A program made the position numbers and the translations under genes. Of a stretch of DNA of 16,288 bases, positions 1 to 5,376 are shown piece by piece (positions within the stretch are counted from its first letter, which is position 1; every line of letters starts with the position of its first letter). Under the pieces are notes generated by a model. The model saw only the letters and a program-made list of their open reading frames with translations. It was not told where the DNA came from and did no database searches. Source of the stretch: Bacteroidaceae bacterium (lineage in GTDB: Bacteria > Bacteroidota > Bacteroidia > Bacteroidales > Bacteroidaceae); the NCBI GenBank assembly GCA_016292545.1, contig JAEDIG010000054.1:1-16288 (forward strand), in the 5' to 3' direction.

Positions 1-337
1 TTTGGTAGGGAGCATAGGCTGCGAAGGTAACGGTCTCGCCGGCATCCTGGAAGAAAATGCCCTGGCCTGGGACTGCGTTGAAAGTAGCAGTAGTACCTTG
101 TTCTATGGTTGAATACTCAACATTTTTATAAAGGTCTTTCATACTGCTCGAAGCATTCGTCACCATCACACCGATATGGTCACTATTCCACTTGTCATCC
201 ACCGCACGCGTCTGTGCGCCAGCCAGTCCTGCGGTAATCCTGGCCTCTACGGGACCTGTGTATTCGTTCTCGCTGTTGCTGCAGGCTGCGGCACCGAGTG
301 CCAGGGCTGCAAGCATAAAATAAGATTTTGTCTTCAT
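1..337 (-). CDS. Fimbrillin family lipoprotein, N-terminal part (runs off the window)
   Basis: This is the first ~112 residues of a third tandem fimbrillin; the stop lies beyond base 1. It starts MKTKSYFMLAALALGAAAC, a lipoprotein signal with the lipobox cysteine at residue 19. An AQTRAVDDKW segment (Arg44) follows, matching the T-R-A-x-x-x-x-W pattern of its two upstream paralogues. In type V pili this arginine region is where a trypsin-like protease trims the N-terminal strand so that donor-strand assembly can occur; that role is inferred here. The later YKNVEYSTIEQ and VTFAAYAPYQ segments match YTNVKYTTAN and VTFTAYYPW in the neighbour. The start is 20 bases after the stop of the preceding fimbrillin, so the two are co-transcribed. 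Probable role: surface-anchored pilus stalk or tip subunit; which of these cannot be told. Confidence 0.85.
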   Translation of the reverse strand, partial: MKTKSYFMLAALALGAAACSNSENEYTGPVEARITAGLAGAQTRAVDDKWNSDHIGVMVTNASSSMKDLYKNVEYSTIEQGTTATFNAVPGQGIFFQDAGETVTFAAYAPYQ

Positions 338-357
338 TGTTATTGGGGATTTAATGA

Positions 358-1299
358 TTAGTTTGCATCAAAGTTGCCGCCGTTGGCATTCACCCAGGGA
401 GAGATGGTGCAGCCGTTGACGGTGAGGGAAGTCTTGTTGAGCGTTACGCTGATGTTGTACTGGCGGCCGGCCACCCACTCGTTCTTGGCATCGGTGTCGC
501 CTGCATTGGCATTGGCTGCGGTGAAGTCGATACGGGTGGCGAAGCTCTGCATGCCGGTCAGGGAGGCGGTGAAGGGCAGGGTGGCGGCAAACTCCTGCGG
601 GAACACGATGAGGGAGTAGCTCACCGTTTCGGCTGAGTTGTCGGCTGCGGAAGGTGCATTGTAGTCCGGTTTGTCCGTGTTGCCGGCAAACTGCCATTCA
701 ACGGCAGTGCCTGTGGCTGCGGTAGTGCCTGTGGTTGCGTCGAAGGTTCCCTCGTAGAGGAAGCCGTTGAGGCTGAGCTTGGCAGCCTGTACTTCACTGA
801 AGGACACGTCGGCTCCCTTCTTCACGGTGATGACCACCTTGGCCATCTTGTGGGCAAAGGTGAAGGCCACATTGGGGCTCGCCTTGCTGCCCGTGGCTTG
901 CGCCCACAGGAAGTCGAAGGTCGTCTGGCCGGCCTGTGCCCGGGTGTCCACCTGCAGGGTGGAGGCAGAGAGGTCGTTCCAGGGATAGTAGGCGGTGAAG
1001 GTGACATCCTGCGTGTCCTGATAGTAGATGTCCGTGCCCGCCGTGGCCACGGCAAAGTTGCCGTCACCGTTGGCGGTGGTGTATTTCACGTTGGTGTAGG
1101 CCGTGCCGCCCGTAGTGCCCGTGATGCCGATGGCATCGCTGCTTTCCCATGTCTGGTCGTAGGCGCGTGTGTGCTGCTCCTCGCCGATGACGGCGGAGAA
1201 GGTGGCCCGGGTTTCCGTGGTGTCCTGCCCCTCATCGCTGGAGCAGGCGGTCATTGTCATGGCGGCTATGGCCATGGAGTAGAATAGAATCTTCTTCAT
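358..1299 (-). CDS. Fimbrillin family lipoprotein (Mfa-like)
   Basis: A 313-residue surface lipoprotein of the Bacteroidales fimbrillin type. The signal peptide ends at the lipobox MTMTAC (Cys19). The pro-segment is followed by QHTRAYDQTW (Arg45), the shared processing/TRA-W motif. The N-terminal beta domain contains YTNVKYTTANGDGNF and VTFTAYYPW. The C-terminal domain holds YSLIVFPQEF and ends with CTISPWVNANGG, where the I-x-PW motif is typical of the last strand in Mfa-like proteins. By family knowledge such proteins are exported as lipoproteins, proteolytically matured and polymerised by strand exchange. The gene lies between two paralogues. A 74-base gap on its 5' side contains a G10 tract and A-rich leader, giving room for its own regulation. 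Whether it forms the stalk or the tip is unknown. Confidence 0.9.
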   Translation of the reverse strand: MKKILFYSMAIAAMTMTACSSDEGQDTTETRATFSAVIGEEQHTRAYDQTWESSDAIGITGTTGGTAYTNVKYTTANGDGNFAVATAGTDIYYQDTQDVTFTAYYPWNDLSASTLQVDTRAQAGQTTFDFLWAQATGSKASPNVAFTFAHKMAKVVITVKKGADVSFSEVQAAKLSLNGFLYEGTFDATTGTTAATGTAVEWQFAGNTDKPDYNAPSAADNSAETVSYSLIVFPQEFAATLPFTASLTGMQSFATRIDFTAANANAGDTDAKNEWVAGRQYNISVTLNKTSLTVNGCTISPWVNANGGNFDAN

Positions 1300-1317
1300 A
1301 ATCTATATACCGTTGTT

Positions 1318-1336
1318 GTTTTATTTTATTTTATTT
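1318..1336 (-). repeat. ATTTT short tandem repeat in fimbrillin 5' leader
   Basis: About three copies of a 5-base ATTTT unit lie 20-40 bases before the start codon of the fimbrillin at 358-1299. In the transcript this is an A-rich (AAAAT)n stretch. Bacteroidetes often use A-rich leaders rather than Shine-Dalgarno sequences for ribosome recruitment, so it may simply be the translation-initiation region. Confidence 0.5.
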
Positions 1337-1351
1337 GTTTGTCGACCTTTG

Positions 1352-1368
1352 CCCCCGCGGGGGGGGGG
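1352..1368. repeat. Palindrome CCCCCGCGGGGG plus G10 homopolymer between fimbrillin genes
   Basis: Bases 1352-1363 are a perfect 12-base GC palindrome. The G run continues to 1368, making ten G in a row. It lies 5 bases past the stop of the upstream fimbrillin (TGA at 1374-1376) and 53-69 bases before the start of the next. It could act as an intrinsic hairpin that dampens read-through, or as a slippage tract. There is no T-run after it on the transcribed strand, so it is not a classic terminator. Confidence 0.6.
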
Positions 1369-1373
1369 CGGAA

Positions 1374-2300
1374 TCACTTTGCCTCGTTCTCGTTGCTGTC
1401 CGTCGTCTCGTTCCAGGGGAGTATGGTTCCCTCCACCTCGGCGGTGGTGCGGCTGAGCTTCACCTTGGTGTAGTGATACTTCATGCCGCCGTCCAGCGTG
1501 CCCTGCATTGTCCAGCGGAAGGGGGCATCGTGGCCGTTGTTGAGGTTGAACTCCAGTTCGCGGTTTTCGGAGGTCGTGGGCAGGAGGATGGCCTCATAGC
1601 GGCTGCCGGCGGTGACGGCCTTCATGGCCACGTCGGCCGGCGAGGCAGCATCGGCCAGTGTGCCGTCGGCCAGGTTGTAGGTGGCTGTGGTGTGCTGGCC
1701 CTTCACCGTGACGGTGAGCGCAGCAAGGTCGGCTGCCGTGAGGCCGTCGCCGGGCTGCACGTCGAGCACCAGGTTGGAGAGCTGGTGGGCGAAGCCGAGC
1801 GTCACGCTGGGCTGTGTCTTGTCCTTATTCGGGGCGGTGGCATACATCAGGTCGATGGCCTCCTGGTCGGTCTGGTCGGCCACGTTGAGCGAGAGCTGGT
1901 AGCCGGCGACCGCCTGCTGGGGATAGTAGGCATAGAAGTCCACCGCACCATTGATGGGGAAATAGATGGTGCCGGCCCCCTGGGCGGGAGCGAACTTGCC
2001 GTCACCCGCAGTGGTGGTGTAGGCGATGTTGTTCACGCCTTCGCTGATGCCATCATCGGCGAGGGCTGCACCGGCACGGGTCATGAAGATGCCTATGCAG
2101 TCGCCGGCCGTCCATGTGGTGCCTGCGGCACGTGTGTCCACACTGATGCTGCTGCTGAACTGCACGGCCACCCTGCCGCCAGGATTGTTGCCGGGATTCT
2201 CGATGGGGTTCTCGGTGGGGTCCTCGTTGCTGCTACTGCTGCAAGAGAAGAGCATGCCCGAAAGGAGGGCAAGCATCATGAATCTTGTTCCTTTTTTCAT
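1374..2300 (-). CDS. Fimbrillin family lipoprotein (Mfa-like)
   Basis: A 308-residue fimbrillin lipoprotein. The signal MKKGTRFMMLALLSGMLFSC gives a lipobox cysteine at residue 20. A flexible linker with PTENPIENPGNNPGG follows, then VDTRAAGTTW (Arg57), the motif shared with the two downstream paralogues. The N-terminal beta domain has VNNIAYTTTAGDGKF and VDFYAYYPQ; the second domain has YEAILLPTTS and the C-terminal strand GTILPWNETT. The I-x-PW ending is typical of Mfa-like proteins. It is the first fimbrillin after the FimB/Mfa2-like gene, from which it is separated by 33 AT-rich bases. By analogy with known type V pilus operons the gene nearest the anchor is often the main subunit, but sequence alone does not settle this. 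Confidence 0.9.
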   Translation of the reverse strand: MKKGTRFMMLALLSGMLFSCSSSSNEDPTENPIENPGNNPGGRVAVQFSSSISVDTRAAGTTWTAGDCIGIFMTRAGAALADDGISEGVNNIAYTTTAGDGKFAPAQGAGTIYFPINGAVDFYAYYPQQAVAGYQLSLNVADQTDQEAIDLMYATAPNKDKTQPSVTLGFAHQLSNLVLDVQPGDGLTAADLAALTVTVKGQHTTATYNLADGTLADAASPADVAMKAVTAGSRYEAILLPTTSENRELEFNLNNGHDAPFRWTMQGTLDGGMKYHYTKVKLSRTTAEVEGTILPWNETTDSNENEAK

Positions 2301-2333
2301 TGTTTTTCCGTTTTTTTTTAATTATCATTCTGG

Positions 2334-3227
2334 TTATTTAATCTCTATCTCTCTGTCCTTCACCGTCCAGTCCTTGATGACGGCCTCCATGCCCGCCTCC
2401 TCGGGGGCTTCCATGCCGCCCGTGATGACCAGCGGTTCCAGGCTCCGGCCGCTGCCGAAGTCCTCCATCATGCGGCTGAGGTCGGTGGTGATGGTCTGGT
2501 GGCGGCCGTCGGTGTAGAGGATGTCCAGCGTGAGCTGCTGCGCCTGGCCGTCGATGCCCAAGAGGCCGGCCTTGCCGATGAAGGCTACGGCTGCAGGGCT
2601 GTCGCCACCCGTGCGGGTGACCGCTGCCTCCTCCCGGCTGAAGGTGATGCGTATGCGGGCCGGTGTGCCGCCGACCACCTGCTGGCTGCCGAGGTCGAAG
2701 GTCTGTGCTATGCCTGCCACCTCTCCCTCCACACGGTCGATGAGCGAGGCATCGCCGCGGGTGACGGGCAGCTCAAAGCGCAGGGCAAAGAGCCGTTGCT
2801 GCATGGGCAGAGTGAGGCGCAGGGTGTCGTCCTTGGGAATGGTGATGTCGGCCCTGGCCGTGAACAGCGGTTCGGGCATGGGCTCTATGCTGCCGTCGGC
2901 AAGGCGGCACACCTGCATGGTCATGCCCAGACGCTCCATGCCCCAGGGTTCGTTGAAGGCAATGAGTGTGGCGGCTGCGGGTTCGAAATGGTATGGCAGA
3001 AGGGCGGGGGCATCGGCGGGGACAGAAAATGTCTGCCCTGCCACCATGGCCTGATAGGCGGAGGGAAGGGGCATGTCGGCCGTGTGGCGGGAAAAGTCGG
3101 CCGTGAGCTCCACGGCTCCCTTGCCGCAGAGGAGGCTGTCGGCGAGGTCGTCCTTCACGCCGCCGGCCGTGGCCATAGCGGCCATGAACAGGATGCAGGC
3201 GTGTCTGATGGGTCTTTTCATATCCAT
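2334..3227 (-). CDS. FimB/Mfa2-like fimbrial anchor/accessory protein (DUF5119-like)
   Basis: A 297-residue exported protein. Its body fits the FimB/Mfa2 (DUF5119-like) two-domain beta fold: VELTADFSRH near residue 39, a central ADITIPKDDTLRLTLPMQQR stretch, RIRITFSREE, and a C-terminal EEAGMEAVIKDWTVKDREIE strand with the usual I-x-D/N-W ending. In the family this protein anchors the pilus in the outer membrane and limits its length. Oddly, the family hallmark just after the signal peptide, which I recall as C-(V/I)-x-DDLSDC, reads GVKDDLADS here (residues 23-31). Both cysteines are replaced, by GGC and AGC codons each one base from TGC, so no lipobox is visible. The start at 3227 is 10 bases after the DUF3575 stop; Met3 (3221) is an equally possible start. 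It is the second gene of the fimbrial operon. Confidence 0.8.
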   Translation of the reverse strand: MDMKRPIRHACILFMAAMATAGGVKDDLADSLLCGKGAVELTADFSRHTADMPLPSAYQAMVAGQTFSVPADAPALLPYHFEPAAATLIAFNEPWGMERLGMTMQVCRLADGSIEPMPEPLFTARADITIPKDDTLRLTLPMQQRLFALRFELPVTRGDASLIDRVEGEVAGIAQTFDLGSQQVVGGTPARIRITFSREEAAVTRTGGDSPAAVAFIGKAGLLGIDGQAQQLTLDILYTDGRHQTITTDLSRMMEDFGSGRSLEPLVITGGMEAPEEAGMEAVIKDWTVKDREIEIK

Positions 3228-3237
3228 GGCGGTTTCT

Positions 3238-3825
3238 CTATTTGAAATTATACACTAGGGTGATGCCCAACGATGTGGGTCCCCACCAGTTCCTGCTGTC
3301 GCTGGAGGTGCGGATGCGGTGGCCGCTGTCCACGATGTACTTGTCGTAATCGGCATGGAGGCAGCCCAGGGCCATGCCGAAATCCATGGCCACACGCCGA
3401 CCCACAGGAAGCACGCAGCCTAAGGTGAGGCCGCCGCCCATGAGGTCGCCCTGCCTGCCCACGTGGCCGAGCTTGTAGTTGAACGAGCCGGCCTTGAACT
3501 GTGCACCCACGTATACCTTATTATTAATAATACGGCAGCGCACCTCGGGGGCAATCTCCCAGAGGGCATAACGGCGGTCCTTGCCGCTCCAGCTCCATGA
3601 GGTCCACGCACCGCCGAGCAATGCCGACCACCGGTTGCCGAAACGGTATTCCACGCCAAGGTCGGGCGTGAGCGATGCCCAGCGCAGGAGGTTGGCGCGC
3701 AGCGACACTTGCGGGACGGGGGATGCGGCGGGACGAGTGTCCTGTGCCGAGGCATGCAGCAGAGGTAGCACCAGCAGGACCGTAAGGCACATCCGTCTTC
3801 GTATGGTATCTCGTAGCGTATTCAT
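3238..3825 (-). CDS. DUF3575 domain outer-membrane beta-barrel-like protein
   Basis: A 195-residue protein with a Sec signal peptide (MNTLRDTIRRRMCLTVLLVLPLLHASA, cleavage after about residue 27). It is followed by the DUF3575 pattern: VSLRANLLRWASLTPDLGVEYRFG, then WSALLGGAWTSWSW, EIAPEVRCRI, VYVGAQFKAGSFNYK and a final SLGITLVYNFK ending in an aromatic residue, as outer-membrane barrel strands do. The reading frame stays open upstream to 4008, but the start at 3825 is chosen because it gives a clean signal peptide and the upstream part looks like leader. Genes of this family often open fimbrial (Mfa2/fimbrillin) operons in Bacteroidales, as here. A role in export or surface anchoring of the pilus is an inference from that context only. 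Confidence 0.85.
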   Translation of the reverse strand: MNTLRDTIRRRMCLTVLLVLPLLHASAQDTRPAASPVPQVSLRANLLRWASLTPDLGVEYRFGNRWSALLGGAWTSWSWSGKDRRYALWEIAPEVRCRIINNKVYVGAQFKAGSFNYKLGHVGRQGDLMGGGLTLGCVLPVGRRVAMDFGMALGCLHADYDKYIVDSGHRIRTSSDSRNWWGPTSLGITLVYNFK

Positions 3826-4053
3826 ATCAAAGGGGGTGTGGGGTATAAAACAAAAACAGCGACACACACGCCAAAAGGCCGTGCACATGCCGCCAAAGGG
3901 GATTGTATGATAAGAAACGATGGACTGTGTCTTTTCCGAGCCTACTTCGTAGTCCTTCGTAGAGAGGGGGGGGTAATTTGAAGCGTCACAACGCCCGCAG
4001 CCAGCCATCGTGTGCTGGTTGCCAGCCCTCTAAGGGGGGTGTCCGATAGGCTC
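3826..4053 (-). other. Long untranslated leader of the fimbrial operon
   Basis: This gene-free stretch lies between the candidate promoter boxes and the DUF3575 start, so the leader would be about 220-270 bases long. It holds a direct repeat CTTCGTAG (3945-3952 and 3955-3962), a G8 run (3966-3973), a perfect 5-bp hairpin GCTGG-TTG-CCAGC (4014-4026) and a CCCTCTAAGGGG hairpin near 4026-4037. I recognise no riboswitch. The frame is open across most of it, but the translation has no recognisable signal or domain. Confidence 0.4.
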
Positions 4054-4104
4054 CAAATGTATTGTAGTTGCATATACAGAAGCAGATAATCCGCGGCAAA
4101 GTTA
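4054..4104 (-). promoter_or_regulatory. Two candidate -7 boxes (TAnnTTTG) for the fimbrial operon
   Basis: Read on the minus strand, TAACTTTG (4104-4097) and TACATTTG (4061-4054) each match the Bacteroidetes -7 consensus TAnnTTTG exactly. The first is in a TTTTGTAACTTTGC context typical of strong promoters. A clear -33 TTTG at 19-21 bases is missing for both. They point towards the DUF3575-fimbrillin genes, and no other gene lies between. Confidence 0.5.
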
Positions 4105-4186
4105 CAAAATAAATCCGAAGGGGGAAGCCGCAGAAGCCCGAAAAACATCTTTCATACCATATTTTTGCATCATTTAACAAAGCGAG

Positions 4187-4559
4187 CCCCCCCCCCCTCG
4201 GTCCCCTGCTTAGGGGGAAGAAAAACGCCCTGGAAGGGCAACCTGCTCGCAGCCCAGGGCAGAATGGAGCGAAGCGAAATGGCACCCTGGGGTTAAAAAG
4301 CACAACAAAAGAAGACGCCCTACAGGGGCAAAAGAACCACCCACACATTGGCGAAACGACATTTGTACCCTTTACTGATAGTCCTGCTTTTGCCCCTGTA
4401 GGGCGTTATCCGATTATCCGTTTTGATACCCAGGGTGCCGCTTCGCTCTGCCCTGGGCTGGTAGCTTTTGCCCCTCTGGGGCGTTCCGGTCGCTGACGAC
4501 CTTTTGCTGCCCTTTCAGGGCGAACATTCACGGAGGGCGTTGATACCCAGGGCGTTATC
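4187..4559. repeat. REP/REPIN-like intergenic repeat block
   Basis: This 370-base gene-free block is built of short palindromic units of the form GCCC-N5-GGGC or GCCCC-N3-GGGGC flanked by AC and AAAAG. Unit hairpins lie at 4227-4239, 4317-4329, 4392-4404, 4470-4482 and 4509-4521. The first two face one way and the last three the other, mirrored about ~4360. Outer arms also pair: 4251-4276 with 4439-4459 (one 5-base gap), and 4281-4291 with 4429-4439. TTGATACCCAGGG (4423-4435, 4540-4552) and AGGGCGTTATC (4400-4410, 4549-4559) are direct repeats. A C11 run lies at 4187-4197. The block reaches into the DUF3108 gene's stop codon and could also act as a hairpin terminator for that operon. No transposase is encoded here. 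Confidence 0.8.
4315..4406. repeat. Perfect 20-base inverted repeat pair (REPIN-like)
   Basis: ACGCCCTACAGGGGCAAAAG at 4315-4334 is repeated as its exact reverse complement at 4387-4406, with a 52-base spacer. Each arm is itself a small palindrome. Two inverted REP units around a short spacer is the layout of a REPIN, a non-autonomous element moved by RAYT transposases in other bacteria. That mobility is an inference. Confidence 0.85.
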
Positions 4560-5376
4560 TGCGAATGATGGAGATGGAAGGATTGCGCAGGCCCTTCGCC
4601 TTGTTGAGAAATGCCTTGGCGGTGCCGAACTTCAGGAAAAGGTCGAGCCGCACGGGCGTGTGGTTGTCGTCGTCGGTGATGTAGAAGGTGATGATTTCCT
4701 TTTCCTTCTTTTTCTCGTATTCCACAAAGGAGAACACAAGGCAACGATAGGTGGTGTCCGACTCCTCCATCCTGAAATTCTTCTTTCCCCTGTAGATAAG
4801 CGTGGTGGGTTCAATCTTGCGGCCGTCGGCCATGGGGAACACCAGCTTCTCGCCCTCCTTGAAGCGCGTGGCATCATACGACCGGGAACTGAGCATCATG
4901 CTGAGCATGTCGTATACACATTCCACGCTCACATTGGAGGTGTCGCGCCCTATGCCGCGACGGTTCAGATAGTGCTGCCGCAGGTGGGTCTGGCCGTTCT
5001 TGTAGTCATACCACACCTCATCCACATAGTACTTGCCGCCCTCATTGGCCGCCTTCTTGTAGTAATAGGGCACAAGGTCGTGCCCCACGATGCTCACCAG
5101 CGTGTCGCGCATGGCAAAGAACTTGTCGAGCCGTTTGTTGGTGCGCGTAATCAGGTGGCTCTTGAAGCATGGCACTCCGTTCCATGTGGTGGACCGGGTG
5201 GTGAGGGTGGCCGTGCCGGCCTTCACCCAGATGAACTTCCAGTTGAAATGGAGGGTATACTCCAGCGTTTCGCCCGACTGGAAGGCCTTGTTTTCCATCC
5301 TGCACTGTGCGTGCGCCGTGCCCGTCATGCCCAGGAGCATCAGGCCGACGAGGGTGAGAATCATTCTTGTTTTCAT
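4555..5376 (-). CDS. DUF3108 domain-containing secreted protein
   Basis: A 273-residue exported protein. The signal peptide is MKTRMILTLVGLMLLGMTGTAHA (residues 1-23). The DUF3108 hallmark follows at once: FQSGETLEYTLHFNWKFIWVKAGTATL, a beta-rich start seen across the family. Later landmarks are YYYKKAANEGG, VYDMLSMMLSSRS and the C-terminal DLFLKFGTAKAFLNKAKGLRNPS. DUF3108 proteins are periplasmic or envelope proteins of unknown biochemical function. The ATG overlaps the stop of the Ig-like lipoprotein gene by 4 bases, so translation is probably coupled and the two proteins are likely to act together. Its TAA stop lies inside a repeat copy (4549-4559) of the downstream REP-like block, so the natural C-terminus may have been altered by a base or codon or two. 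Confidence 0.88.
   Translation of the reverse strand: MKTRMILTLVGLMLLGMTGTAHAQCRMENKAFQSGETLEYTLHFNWKFIWVKAGTATLTTRSTTWNGVPCFKSHLITRTNKRLDKFFAMRDTLVSIVGHDLVPYYYKKAANEGGKYYVDEVWYDYKNGQTHLRQHYLNRRGIGRDTSNVSVECVYDMLSMMLSSRSYDATRFKEGEKLVFPMADGRKIEPTTLIYRGKKNFRMEESDTTYRCLVFSFVEYEKKKEKEIITFYITDDDNHTPVRLDLFLKFGTAKAFLNKAKGLRNPSISIIRR

Noticed and set aside
3826..4008. 61-codon N-terminal extension of the DUF3575 protein
   Set aside because: It places a good signal peptide inside the protein and consists of leader sequence with repeats; the start at 3825 is much better.
4187..4559. Possible CRISPR array
   Set aside because: The repeats are inverted as well as direct, unevenly spaced and without equal-length spacers, and no cas gene is near.
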